From positions 1-64,000 of the IMG/VR virus record IMGVR_UViG_3300034012_002457: a stretch of 64,000 nucleotides of DNA; one strand, written 5' to 3'. The position numbers and the translations under genes were made by a program. The DNA comes from a virus. Below the pieces are notes generated by a model. That model made no database searches. It was given only the letters and a program-made list of their open reading frames with translations, and was not told the origin of the DNA. This document shows positions 23,296-30,114 of this stretch, piece by piece. Position 1 is the first letter of the stretch; every line of letters starts with the position of its first letter.

Positions 23296-23649
23296 ATGCA
23301 CATCCCTCCTTTTAAAACTGATGGCGATGAAGCTGAATACTGGCAGCTTTTTGATCGCTATAAAACGCGCTATCTCGATTGCATGGAAGACGTGAAGGAC
23401 GCCATGTTTCCTGACTATTCCTACACGCAACTTAGTGGCTCTCTCATTGATTGCGTTCGTCACGTTGCTGATGAAATTATTTATGCAGCGACGGACGATT
23501 TTGAACGGGCTCATCCTGAATACAAGGGCGATGACATTGGCTTCTACGTAAGACCTGGCAGTCTTAAGGACAGCATGAAAGAAGCCCTAAAGGACTTTTG
23601 GCATGGAGACATCAATGACAATGGAGGCGAAAGCGATGATGATTCCTGA
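23296..23649 (+). CDS. Hypothetical acidic protein
   Basis: 117 residues, rich in Asp and aromatic residues (EAEYWQLFDRYKTRYLDCME, VRHVADEIIYAATDDFERAH) with an Asp-rich end (NDNGGESDDDS). Strongly acidic small phage proteins often bind host enzymes or mimic DNA; that is speculation here. Confidence 0.55.
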   Translation: MHIPPFKTDGDEAEYWQLFDRYKTRYLDCMEDVKDAMFPDYSYTQLSGSLIDCVRHVADEIIYAATDDFERAHPEYKGDDIGFYVRPGSLKDSMKEALKDFWHGDINDNGGESDDDS

Positions 23650-23803
23650 AGATTACGAAAACGATCCGCTGCTGGATTGGGACTATGAGCAACGGAAACA
23701 ACGTCCGCTTACGTTGCAACAGTTAGAAGATCGTCTTGCTTTTTGGCGAGAGCGACAGAACAGGCTTTATTTGGAGCTTTACCGTGCCGCCACTTCCATC
23801 TAA
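23636..23803 (+). CDS. Hypothetical small protein
   Basis: 55 residues from ATG 23636 (tandem ATGs at 23636 and 23639): MMIPEDYENDPLLDWDYEQR, then RPLTLQQLEDRLAFWRERQN. Helical C-terminus. Overlaps the previous stop by 14 bp. Function unknown. Confidence 0.5.
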   Translation: MMIPEDYENDPLLDWDYEQRKQRPLTLQQLEDRLAFWRERQNRLYLELYRAATSI

Positions 23804-23815
23804 CCGTTGCCAATT

Positions 23816-24145
23816 ATGACTTTCCCCATCACCCCACCGCCGGAGCTAATACAGCAATGGCTTGGCGAGTTCTTTGGTTGCACTGTTAGTGGTGAACTTG
23901 CTGATTCAGAGCGATTCCTTGCCGCTCGCGCCGCCCAATGGGGTGCAGACCAGGAGCTGGAGGCGTGCGTAAGGCTGCTAGAGCTGTCCGACAAAAACGC
24001 ACGGGATTTTCTGTACTGCGCCCGCCGCCCCGAGTCGCAGAGCTTGAAGGAGCAGGCGCTGGCTGAGCTAGCTGAATGGGAGAACGTTATGGACATTGCA
24101 CCCGATAGTCCCATCCGCCGCGCACTGGAGCAACTCGATGACTAA
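23816..24145 (+). CDS. Small cyanophage-type protein (ITPPPELIQQW)
   Basis: 109 residues from ATG 23816. The opening MTFPITPPPELIQQWLGEFF is a motif I associate with small early proteins of cyanophages and cyanobacteria. The rest is helical (LADSERFLAARAAQWGADQE, LEACVRLLELSD). Biochemical role unknown. Overlaps the next gene by 8 bp. Confidence 0.6.
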   Translation: MTFPITPPPELIQQWLGEFFGCTVSGELADSERFLAARAAQWGADQELEACVRLLELSDKNARDFLYCARRPESQSLKEQALAELAEWENVMDIAPDSPIRRALEQLDD

Positions 24146-24455
24146 CTACAAAATGCAACGATTCAATGGTAAAAGTAAAACGTGGGAAGACATTGACACA
24201 GCTCATGCTGTCTTAGACGTTTGCGAAGCCGTTCAATCTTTAGAGGCAGACGTAAAGTTTGCCATCAAAGACTTGCGTGAGTCAGTATTAGCCCTTACTA
24301 ATGCAGTGTGCCAGCTAAAGCAAGAAAACGAAACTCAACGTATCAAAATGCTTCGCATGGCCAATGCCATCGCCAATCAATTGCCAAATAGAAACAAATT
24401 CTTTGCTGATTGCTTATGTGACGACGATTCCCCTATAAATCCTCCTCTTCCATAG
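24138..24455 (+). CDS. Coiled-coil hypothetical protein
   Basis: 105 residues from ATG 24138. Long amphipathic helix (VQSLEADVKFAIKDLRESVL, ALTNAVCQLKQENETQRIKM) ending in CLCDDDSPINPPLP. Followed 10 bases later by a terminator, so it ends this early operon. Confidence 0.55.
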   Translation: MTNYKMQRFNGKSKTWEDIDTAHAVLDVCEAVQSLEADVKFAIKDLRESVLALTNAVCQLKQENETQRIKMLRMANAIANQLPNRNKFFADCLCDDDSPINPPLP

Positions 24456-24608
24456 TCAATCCTCTAAAGCCCCATCAGGGGCTTTTTCTTTTGTCCATGA
24501 ATGGTCGCCAGGGATGGGCTCAGTGCCATATTCCCAATCGTCATATTCCTCCCCGTTCCTCAGCCATCGCGCTAAACGCTCACGATCTTGCTCAGGCGAC
24601 AGTTTCAT
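24456..24608 (-). CDS. 50-residue hypothetical protein
   Basis: From ATG 24608: MKLSPEQDRERLARWLRNGE, then EYDDWEYGTEPIPGDHSW and a tail read through the terminator at 24466. The N-terminal helix and acidic centre look genuine. It abuts the convergent + strand gene. Confidence 0.45.
   Translation of the reverse strand: MKLSPEQDRERLARWLRNGEEYDDWEYGTEPIPGDHSWTKEKAPDGALED
24466..24492. terminator. Terminator between convergent genes
   Basis: 8-bp inverted repeat AAAGCCCC / GGGGCTTT with loop ATCA; on + it is followed by TTCTTTT. It lies inside the 3' end of the - strand gene at 24456, the same layout as the terminator at 10384. Confidence 0.8.
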
Positions 24609-24653
24609 GCCCCGGCCAGCAATGTATAGGCCGAGTCTAGCTGGCTTCGTATA

Positions 24654-24683
24654 GGCAAAAAGAAAGGAGGGCTTTCGCCCTCC
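24654..24683 (-). terminator. Terminator for the - strand gene at 24740
   Basis: On the - strand: GGAGGGC / GCCCTCC with a GAAA (GNRA) loop, then TTTCTTTTT. A textbook rho-independent terminator 57 bases past the stop of the small gene at 24740. Confidence 0.75.
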
Positions 24684-24739
24684 CTTCCCTTTGTGTGGCC
24701 TCCGATACGACGGCTCCCATCGAGCCCTCCTCCAGAAGA

Positions 24740-24904
24740 TCAGCAATGGGGACAATGCGCCTCGCAGGGAACCATGATAGACCCTTGGCCGAACCATACA
24801 GTCTGGCCCGCATTGTCAGTCGCGCTTGTCCTTACGGCCCGCCTTGCGACGGGAGCAGCGATTAAGCCGCCTAAGCCGACCACTTCCTTACTATACACCC
24901 CCAT
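24740..24904 (-). CDS. 54-residue hypothetical protein
   Basis: From ATG 24904: MGVYSKEVVGLGGLIAAPVA, then RRAVRTSATDNAGQTVWF and an ending with three cysteines (VPCEAHCPHC). The dedicated terminator downstream supports its reality. The C-terminal CxxxCxxC could bind a metal. No family recognised. Confidence 0.5.
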   Translation of the reverse strand: MGVYSKEVVGLGGLIAAPVARRAVRTSATDNAGQTVWFGQGSIMVPCEAHCPHC

Positions 24905-25002
24905 TGGCCGTTTAGTTCACAGGGAGCTTGACAAGCGTGTCACAATAGTCAGAACGCCTGCAGCGATGCTTGCGTTCCTCGCTAGCCACTCTCTCTGTTT
25001 TG

Positions 25003-25353
25003 ATGCTACGTTTCATTTTCCCCCTTCTGCTGCTTGGCAGCGCTCCTGTCCAAGCGGCGGCTTTGTCGTGCGGACAAGCCAGTCACTATGGCATTGGCGA
25101 TGGCTATCACGGCCAAACCACTGCTAGCGGCGCTCGCTTCAATGCCTACGGTCTCACTGCTGCCCACCCCTCGCTTCCTATGGGCACCAAAGTGCAAGTG
25201 AAGAATCGTGACAATGGCAAGACCGTAGTGGTGACAATTAATGATCGCGGCCCATACTCTGGCGGGCGCATCCTTGATTTGTCCTACGGAAGCTTCTCTC
25301 GCATTGCTTCTCCTGGCCAGGGCGTTGCCCGCATCTGCCTTTCTCGCCTTTAA
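25003..25353 (+). CDS. RlpA-like double-psi beta-barrel protein, secreted
   Basis: 116 residues from ATG 25003. A signal peptide is clear (MLRFIFPLLLLGSAPVQA). The mature part is a full RlpA/DPBB domain: ASHYGIGDGYHGQTTASGAR, LTAAHPSLPMGTKVQVKN and VVTINDRGPYSGGRILDLSY. RlpA proteins are exported lytic transglycosylases or expansin-like septal proteins. In a phage it could loosen peptidoglycan from the periplasm. Several family residues (the H of AHPSLP, the D of NDRGPY) are kept. Confidence 0.8.
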   Translation: MLRFIFPLLLLGSAPVQAAALSCGQASHYGIGDGYHGQTTASGARFNAYGLTAAHPSLPMGTKVQVKNRDNGKTVVVTINDRGPYSGGRILDLSYGSFSRIASPGQGVARICLSRL

Positions 25354-25356
25354 ACC

Positions 25357-25533
25357 ATGAAAAACTTCGCTTCTTTCTTTCTCGTCATGATGGCCTTTTC
25401 AGTGGCTGGTATGGTAATTGCGAAAGCGCCAGACCCGGCTGCTGATCATGAAGGGCTGGCTAAGTGCCTCAAGCTTCACCCTGAGCGCTATTGCCGCATT
25501 GCCAATGGTTTCCCCGTGAGCATTCAGCCTTAG
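25357..25533 (+). CDS. 58-residue secreted Cys-pair protein
   Basis: MKNFASFFLVMMAFSVAGMV is a signal peptide or anchor, followed by CLKLHPERYCRIANGFPV, with two cysteines nine residues apart. It starts 3 bp after the RlpA-like gene, so the two exported proteins are made together. Function unknown. Confidence 0.55.
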   Translation: MKNFASFFLVMMAFSVAGMVIAKAPDPAADHEGLAKCLKLHPERYCRIANGFPVSIQP

Positions 25534-25548
25534 TCAAGCTTTCCTGAC

Positions 25549-25584
25549 AGCCCCCTTGACAGGGGGCTTCTTCTCCTTCATACT
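25549..25584 (+). promoter_or_regulatory. Terminator hairpin whose loop is the -35 box of a promoter
   Basis: AGCCCCC (25549-25555) and GGGGGCT (25562-25568) form a stem around a 6-base loop that is exactly TTGACA (25556-25561); TTCTTCTCCTT follows as the terminator tail. Seventeen bases after TTGACA lies CATACT (25579-25584), a -10 box. The element can end one transcript and start the next. Confidence 0.7.
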
Positions 25585-25616
25585 GGCCCTGTCCATCGCT
25601 GGCGACAGCTTAAACC

Positions 25617-25883
25617 ATGACGCAAACTCCATTTCTCACCAACACGCAACGCGCCATCTCTCGCATGGTTGCAGACACGGTGGGCTTCAAACTATCTTCC
25701 TACAACTCAGCAGATCGTGCTATTGCTCGCACTATTTTGCTAGAGCACGAGAAGAAAGCGCCCGAGCATCTTTCTGCCAAAGAGTTTACAAAAGCAATGG
25801 CAGGCAAGAATCACAAGCGAACAAAAGATTTCATTCGCACGCTTGCTGATGCCATGCAAGACGAAATCTGGCGCACGTTGTAA
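25617..25883 (+). CDS. Hypothetical helical protein
   Basis: 88 residues, basic and helical (LTNTQRAISRMVADTVGFKL, DRAIARTILLEHEKKAPEHL, NHKRTKDFIRTLADAMQDEI). Starts 33 bases after a strong promoter. No family recognised. Confidence 0.6.
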   Translation: MTQTPFLTNTQRAISRMVADTVGFKLSSYNSADRAIARTILLEHEKKAPEHLSAKEFTKAMAGKNHKRTKDFIRTLADAMQDEIWRTL

Positions 25884-26191
25884 ACAATGGGGCAGAGCGG
25901 AAGATGCATGCTTCCACATTGCGCTCCCTAAACATGCTGGCCACTACTTGGGCTAAGTGGTGGGGAAAAACAATTGGTGCCAGTCAATTGATAATCTAGC
26001 CTCTGTTTTGAAACTAAGGGTGTCGTCGAACAGTGCAGGGAGTTCCAGCGGATTCATCTCGCGATTGACCCTGCATTAAGCGCATGCTCGTAAGTCCCCA
26101 GCCTTTTGTTTCATTTTGTTACAGAAGGGGCCACCAGGCCCCTTTTTTCGTACTATTGGCTCAAGCCGCGAGGCCTTCTCTCTGTTTAACC
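25884..26191. other. Gene-free spacer (308 bp) with inverted repeat
   Basis: No convincing gene. It contains ATTGATAATCTAGCCTCTG near 25988-26006 (a recurring CTAGCCT motif), an inverted repeat TGCAGGG / CCCTGCA (26034-26040 and 26069-26075, 28 bases apart), and a terminator at 26125. Confidence 0.4.
26125..26148 (+). terminator. Rho-independent terminator followed by a -10-like box
   Basis: AAGGGGCC / GGCCCCTT with loop ACCA, then TTTTTT overall. Immediately after is CGTACTAT (26149-26156), resembling CGTACAAT after the terminator at 3168; TACTAT may act as a -10 box for the gene at 26192. Confidence 0.75.
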
Positions 26192-26470
26192 ATGGATAAA
26201 ACCTCCTTCATCCGCCAGTTCATTTATCGCGCTGGCCCCTCCATCGTGGGCGTGGAGTTTGTCAAGCAAGACGGCTCCGTCCGCACGCTTCGCTTCAACC
26301 CTCGCGACAGCAAGGAGATCAAAGGCACTGGCAAGCCCAGCACCAAGCCCTCGATCATCCGCTGCCGCGACTTCTCCATCGCTCGCAACGAAGGCCAAGG
26401 CGCCTGGCGCAGTTTTGATTGCGAGCGCGTGACTAAGATCACGGCCAATGGTCAGACGGTTTGCTTTTAG
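26192..26470 (+). CDS. Hypothetical phage protein
   Basis: 92 residues from ATG 26192. FIYRAGPSIVGVEFVKQDGS, then STKPSIIRCRDFSIAR and WRSFDCERVTKITANGQTV. The pattern (KP.iiR.rd.s......WRsFd.eRV..I..nG) occurs in small phage proteins and looks like a compact SH3-like or WYL-like beta domain. Function unknown. Confidence 0.6.
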   Translation: MDKTSFIRQFIYRAGPSIVGVEFVKQDGSVRTLRFNPRDSKEIKGTGKPSTKPSIIRCRDFSIARNEGQGAWRSFDCERVTKITANGQTVCF

Positions 26471-26494
26471 GCGATAAGTAGCGCTAATGGCAAA

Positions 26495-26528
26495 AGGGCT
26501 TGACGCCCTCTCCGTTTCCACTTAATTT
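26495..26528 (+). promoter_or_regulatory. Promoter with -35 box in a hairpin loop (second case)
   Basis: AGGGC (26495-26499) and GCCCT (26505-26509) pair around TTGAC. The -35 box TTGACG (26500-26505) is followed by 17 bases and TAATTT (26523-26528). Drives the DUF932 gene at 26577. Confidence 0.65.
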
Positions 26529-26576
26529 CTTTTTCAAGCGGCACTTCCGTCGCATCGTTCCTTCTCTTTCAAAACC

Positions 26577-27578
26577 ATGAGCCACCAATTCACCTCCGGC
26601 GCCTTTTTTCACGGCCAAGCCGCCTGGCACAAACTGGGCACTGTCCTCGATGGCACCCTCCCCGCCCGTGAAGCTTTCCGCATGGCCAACGCTGATTGGC
26701 AAGTGAAAGCCTCGCCCATTTTCACCAGCGACATGCTGGAAATTCCCGGCCATAAGGCCATCACCCGCGCTGACAACGGCACCGTCCTCTCCATTCAGAA
26801 AGACTCCTACAGCATCGTTCAGAACGAACAGCTCATCCGCATTGCAGAGGCCCTGCACGAGGATGCCACGATGGATGCAGTGGTGGTACTGGCAGAAGGT
26901 CGCCGCGTGGCATTCACTGCAAAGGTGAACAATGCAGAAGGCGAAGTGGTGAAGGGCGACACCATCCACCAATATCTTGTTGGCTGCACCAGCCACGACG
27001 GCACTGTTGCCTTTCAAATCATGTTTAGCCCTGTGCGCGTTGTTTGCCAAAATACGCTCTCGGCTGCTCTAGGTCGTGCTGCTGCTGGCAGCAAGGCGAA
27101 GAAATTTGCCATTCGCCACACCACCAACGCAAACACCCTCATCAGCAAGCTGCCTCAGCTCATCGACATGCAACGCCAGCAGTTCACTGGCGGCATGGAA
27201 GAACTGAAGGCTATGGCCAACAAGCCTTGCACGGCTGCTCAATTCCGCGCCTATTGCGAGGAAGTGTTTGCTGATCAGCTTGTGGGCATGACCAACGACA
27301 AGCGTGGCGACACCACCACCGCCCGCCCCAAGAAGCTTGAAGACCTGGCTGCATGGGACAGCGTGGCCAACAAATTCGCTGGTGAAGGCATCGGCTTCAA
27401 CATCCCCGGCGTGGAAGGGACCATGTGGGGCGCCTATCAGGCCATCACGGAGTATTTCACTCACGATGCAGGCCGCACCAAGGACTCCACGGAGGCTGCT
27501 CGCCAGCGCCTGGAAAGCCTCTACTGGGGCAGTGCTGGCGCCACGATCACCCGCGCTCATGCCTTGGCACTGGCTTGA
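26577..27578 (+). CDS. DUF932 family (phage/plasmid-like) protein
   Basis: 333 residues. Recognised from FFHGQAAWHKLGTVLDG, VLSIQKDSYSIVQNEQLIRI, AEGRRVAFTAKVNN and FSPVRVVCQNTLSAAL, the usual order of the DUF932 / TIGR03299 family. Members are common in phages and plasmids, made early and often in large amounts; their function is not settled to my knowledge. It has its own promoter upstream and a terminator downstream, forming a single-gene unit. Confidence 0.85.
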   Translation: MSHQFTSGAFFHGQAAWHKLGTVLDGTLPAREAFRMANADWQVKASPIFTSDMLEIPGHKAITRADNGTVLSIQKDSYSIVQNEQLIRIAEALHEDATMDAVVVLAEGRRVAFTAKVNNAEGEVVKGDTIHQYLVGCTSHDGTVAFQIMFSPVRVVCQNTLSAALGRAAAGSKAKKFAIRHTTNANTLISKLPQLIDMQRQQFTGGMEELKAMANKPCTAAQFRAYCEEVFADQLVGMTNDKRGDTTTARPKKLEDLAAWDSVANKFAGEGIGFNIPGVEGTMWGAYQAITEYFTHDAGRTKDSTEAARQRLESLYWGSAGATITRAHALALA

Positions 27579-27596
27579 TAAGCAAGGCTGATGGTC

Positions 27597-27633
27597 AGGG
27601 GGCTTTACAGCCCCCTTTGTCATGAACTAACTT
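27597..27633 (+). promoter_or_regulatory. Terminator/promoter element (third case)
   Basis: AGGGGGCT (27597-27604) and AGCCCCCT (27609-27616) form an 8-bp stem with loop TTAC, followed by TTGT, a terminator for the DUF932 gene. TTTACA (27604-27609) overlaps the loop and can be a -35 box, with CTAACT or TAACTT 17 or 18 bases later. Confidence 0.55.
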
Positions 27634-27645
27634 TAGTTTCGTTGA

Positions 27646-27659
27646 GGGGCGCGAGCCCC
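27646..27659 (+). promoter_or_regulatory. GNRA-capped leader hairpin
   Basis: GGGGC / GCCCC with loop GCGA, ending 15 bases before ATG 27675. One of a series of GNRA hairpins in early leaders. Confidence 0.55.
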
Positions 27660-27674
27660 ACCGCCTTCCAAGCC

Positions 27675-28049
27675 ATGACCGCCAAAGTCTTCACCACCTC
27701 CTGCCAGTGCCCCAACTGCGGCGGCACCGGCAAGCTGCCCCACTACAGCCACATTGCTAACGGCGACTGCTTCGCCTGCCAGGGCACTGGCACTCTCCAG
27801 CTCCGCGACTTCATCGGCTCCAACCGTGACGTTGTGCTGGACGTGGAAATGCTTCGCGGCAAGTTCTGGCATGCGTGGCTCCGTTGCCGCACCTGGACTA
27901 ACGATTCTTCCACTATCAATGGCGTGAAGCAGAACTATCACAACTGGGGCCGCGATCTGTGGTGCATCCGCATTGATGACGTGGATCAGGCTCGTGCCCT
28001 GTGGAAGAAAGCCAAGGCCATGGGCATCCAGGCCACCATCCTGGACTAA
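27675..28049 (+). CDS. DnaJ-type zinc-finger small protein
   Basis: 124 residues from ATG 27675. The N-terminus carries two CxxCxGxG-like units, CPNCGGTGKLPHYSHIANGD and CFACQGTG, as in the zinc domain of DnaJ. The rest (VLDVEMLRGKFWHAWLRCRT, DLWCIRIDDVDQARALWKKA) is not from DnaJ. Early phage proteins with such zinc ribbons may bind nucleic acid or host chaperones; role unknown. Confidence 0.65.
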   Translation: MTAKVFTTSCQCPNCGGTGKLPHYSHIANGDCFACQGTGTLQLRDFIGSNRDVVLDVEMLRGKFWHAWLRCRTWTNDSSTINGVKQNYHNWGRDLWCIRIDDVDQARALWKKAKAMGIQATILD

Positions 28050-28069
28050 TTGTTTCGTTTTATAAACAA

Positions 28070-28101
28070 GGGGGCGCAAGCCCCCGCTTTCCAGCTAATT
28101 T
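28070..28101 (+). promoter_or_regulatory. Leader hairpin (GCAA loop) with TAATTT box
   Basis: GGGGGC (28070-28075) / GCCCCC (28080-28085) with loop GCAA, then TAATTT (28096-28101) followed by CTATTTCGTAC, identical to the sequence after the promoter at 28919. The expected -35 position falls within the hairpin but does not resemble TTGACA. Confidence 0.45.
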
Positions 28102-28125
28102 CTATTTCGTACACGCCCTCCTTCC

Positions 28126-28386
28126 ATGACCTCCATCAATATGAGCCAGCACAGTGGCCCCTCTGGCCGCTTCATCGTCAAAGAAATGCTCCATTTCCAA
28201 GACGGCACTGTGGCTGAGCATTGCACCAAAGAAACCACTGCCCTGCTCACCAAATTCCACGACCTCCCGCCTGTCAATAACTTCGGCATTTGGGTGGTGC
28301 CTGCCTCTGCCTACTACCTCGCCTCCTGGCAAGACATCAACCCCTCCATCCGTAACGTCACCTTCGCTTACCGTCGCATCTCCTGA
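28126..28386 (+). CDS. Hypothetical protein
   Basis: 86 residues (GRFIVKEMLHFQDGTVAEHC, TALLTKFHDLPPVNNFGIWV, YRRIS). Small alpha/beta protein, no family recognised. Two bases separate it from the next gene. Confidence 0.55.
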   Translation: MTSINMSQHSGPSGRFIVKEMLHFQDGTVAEHCTKETTALLTKFHDLPPVNNFGIWVVPASAYYLASWQDINPSIRNVTFAYRRIS

Positions 28387-28388
28387 TC

Positions 28389-28664
28389 ATGCCCGCCTCC
28401 ATCGTCCCCCACATCCCTACCATCCATCTCAATGGCACTGGAGCCACAACGCTCCGCCTTGAATACGAGAAGCTCTATTACGCCGTGCAGGACGCCATCG
28501 ACGCACTTAGCGAAGCCACGCTCAATGGCCGCGACTTTTACCCCCAAGGGCCTGATGCATACTATGAGGCCCGTGATCAACGCAATGAAGCCTTCTCCTG
28601 CCTCTATGCAGTGCGTGACTATGCAGGCCGCATCGTTGAAGGCATCGACGCCCAAGGAGCATGA
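28389..28664 (+). CDS. Hypothetical protein
   Basis: 91 residues, helical: LRLEYEKLYYAVQDAIDALS, EARDQRNEAFSCLYAVRDYA. Overlaps the next start by 4 bp. No family recognised. Confidence 0.55.
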   Translation: MPASIVPHIPTIHLNGTGATTLRLEYEKLYYAVQDAIDALSEATLNGRDFYPQGPDAYYEARDQRNEAFSCLYAVRDYAGRIVEGIDAQGA

Positions 28665-28939
28665 CCATGCAAGCTCATGGCCTTTCCATCAACCAACGCA
28701 ATCTGTTTTCTTATTTCCTGGCCCATAAGAAACGCCACAAGCACGCTCCCTGCTTTGTACCTAAGCTTCCCCTAGCAGGCTCCAATCTTCCCCTCTATCT
28801 CAATGCCCTAGAGGCTCTAGAAGCCAAGGGGCTCATCAGCGTGGATCGCTCAGCGCCGCATTACAGGGGCTGGATCATGAACCATGCCAAGGGCGTTTGT
28901 GAAGAAACGCAACAAGGCTTGACAGCCTCCTGGAAATGA
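28661..28939 (+). CDS. Hypothetical protein, possible winged helix
   Basis: 92 residues. LSINQRNLFSYFLAHKKRHK, YLNALEALEAKGLISVDRSA and PHYRGWIMNH resemble a winged-helix fold in which a recognition helix precedes a beta hairpin. DNA binding is possible but not shown. Its last codons lie over the -35 box of the next promoter. Confidence 0.5.
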   Translation: MTMQAHGLSINQRNLFSYFLAHKKRHKHAPCFVPKLPLAGSNLPLYLNALEALEAKGLISVDRSAPHYRGWIMNHAKGVCEETQQGLTASWK

Positions 28940-28947
28940 ACTAATTT
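28919..28947 (+). promoter_or_regulatory. Promoter with -35 box in a hairpin (fourth case)
   Basis: TTGACA (28919-28924), 17-base spacer, TAATTT (28942-28947), then CTATTTCGTACAG. AGGCT (28915-28919) pairs with AGCCT (28924-28928) around TGAC, so the -35 box again occupies a hairpin loop. Confidence 0.7.
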
Positions 28948-28959
28948 CTATTTCGTACA

Positions 28960-28973
28960 GGGCCGCGAGGCCC
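28960..28973 (+). promoter_or_regulatory. GNRA-capped leader hairpin
   Basis: GGGCC / GGCCC with loop GCGA, 16 bases before ATG 28990. Confidence 0.55.
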
Positions 28974-28989
28974 GCCCTCCTTCAAAACC

Positions 28990-29292
28990 ATGACTGCTCT
29001 CGCTCTCGTCTTCACTCTCGATAGCTTCCGCCCCACTCAAGGCCAGTGGTGGCGCCACGACACTTCGCGCAACATCGAACGCCGCGTGAAGCTGGTTGCA
29101 GCTCACCTTGGCTTCTGGCTCTGGACTGCAGACTTCCGTGATGCCCATTCTGGCCGCATCCTTTCTCAGCGTTTCTTCTGCACCAAACCCAGCAGCGAAG
29201 AGCCCGTGGCTCTCTTTGAAAACCCCGATGATCGCCAGCGTTGGATGGAGATGCAATGGAAAGCACAGGAGGAGGCCAATGGAAACCGTTAA
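28990..29292 (+). CDS. Hypothetical protein
   Basis: 100 residues, with Trp- and Arg-rich segments (TQGQWWRHDTSRNIERRVKL, LGFWLWTADFRDAHSGRILS) and a helical tail RQRWMEMQWKAQEEANG. Overlaps the next gene by 14 bp. No family recognised. Confidence 0.55.
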   Translation: MTALALVFTLDSFRPTQGQWWRHDTSRNIERRVKLVAAHLGFWLWTADFRDAHSGRILSQRFFCTKPSSEEPVALFENPDDRQRWMEMQWKAQEEANGNR

Positions 29293-29464
29293 CATCCTCG
29301 CAATCAGCAGCAAGGGCCGCAGCCGTATCGGCAAGGCCCTCACCACTGCCATTGTTGAGCAAAACCATCACGACAAGCTTTTCATTGTCATTCCTGGCAT
29401 GAATCAATGTCGATGGATAAAGAAAGACAACGACCCTGATTTTCGCATTGTTTCTGAGGATTAA
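29279..29464 (+). CDS. Hypothetical small protein
   Basis: 61 residues from ATG 29279: METVNILAISSKGRSRIGKA, then HDKLFIVIPGMNQCRWIKKD. A longer upstream reading in this frame overlaps the preceding gene and was rejected. Function unknown. Confidence 0.55.
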   Translation: METVNILAISSKGRSRIGKALTTAIVEQNHHDKLFIVIPGMNQCRWIKKDNDPDFRIVSED

Positions 29465-29466
29465 TC

Positions 29467-29634
29467 ATGGCTTCTCTTCAACTTTCCAATCAAGAACTTG
29501 CTTTGATGGCTTTGGTTTTCAATGAAGAATTAAAAAGAATTGAAAAAGAATTTGCAGAAGATTTAACTGATTCAGAATCTTACGCTTCTCAAATTAAACT
29601 TCTTCACCGTCGCATTCTTTCTTCCGTATCATGA
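29467..29634 (+). CDS. 55-residue helical protein
   Basis: MASLQLSNQELALMALVFNE, then ELKRIEKEFAEDLTDSES. Starts 2 bp after the previous stop and overlaps the next ATG by 4 bp. Function unknown. Confidence 0.55.
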   Translation: MASLQLSNQELALMALVFNEELKRIEKEFAEDLTDSESYASQIKLLHRRILSSVS

Positions 29635-29807
29635 CTACTTTCATTCCCATTGTTAAAACTTCTCGCACTGGTCCCAATGGTCGCCTTATTCAATGCCCAC
29701 ATTGTAATTACGTTGCTTGCGTGGGTCATTTCAGTTGGTCTAGTTTAGTTTGCACTGGTTGTCATTCTTCTGTGGATAAAACCGATTGGACAATGGAGAA
29801 AAAATGA
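29631..29807 (+). CDS. 58-residue zinc-ribbon protein
   Basis: Two CxxC pairs are visible: LIQCPHCNY and LVCTGCHSS, separated by VACVGHFSWSS. This is a classic small zinc ribbon. Overlaps both neighbours by 4 bp. Such proteins are frequent in cyanophage early regions; nucleic-acid or RNA-polymerase binding is a guess. Confidence 0.65.
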   Translation: MTTFIPIVKTSRTGPNGRLIQCPHCNYVACVGHFSWSSLVCTGCHSSVDKTDWTMEKK

Positions 29808-30112
29808 TGCATTACGTTTGCAACTACAGCGAAAACGGCCCGTATTGGCCAGCCACGCAGGGCCGCTATCAAGCAGCCCGCCTCAAAGAACTAATCTTTC
29901 ACGTGCGCTTATGCATGGAAGATAATGACTATCAAATTGGCATCTTTGATGAAAACAATGAATGTAAGGGCATGTGGTTAGATGAAGCCGAACCAGAGCC
30001 CGATGGCGAAGGTGGAATGGTTCTGCAAAAGCCTTGCTATGTGCTATATCGGCCTGGCAGCCTGAGTGCAGGCATGTGGAACCTTCATCTTTCTAAATTT
30101 AAGAAACGTTAA
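29804..30112 (+). CDS. Hypothetical protein
   Basis: 102 residues from the first of two tandem ATGs at 29804. MMHYVCNYSENGPYWPATQG, RLKELIFHVRLCMEDNDYQI, GMWNLHLSKFKKR. Small alpha/beta protein; no family recognised. Confidence 0.55.
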   Translation: MMHYVCNYSENGPYWPATQGRYQAARLKELIFHVRLCMEDNDYQIGIFDENNECKGMWLDEAEPEPDGEGGMVLQKPCYVLYRPGSLSAGMWNLHLSKFKKR

Positions 30113-30114
30113 TC

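Noticed and set aside
24928-24956. TTGACA inside AGCTTGACAAGC as another hairpin-loop promoter
   Set aside because: No -10 box occurs at 16-18 bases; AATAGT is only 10 bases away.
24693-25127. 144-codon + strand frame before the RlpA-like gene
   Set aside because: It overlaps the signal peptide and DPBB start in another frame, and a better small - strand gene with its own terminator occupies 24740-24904.
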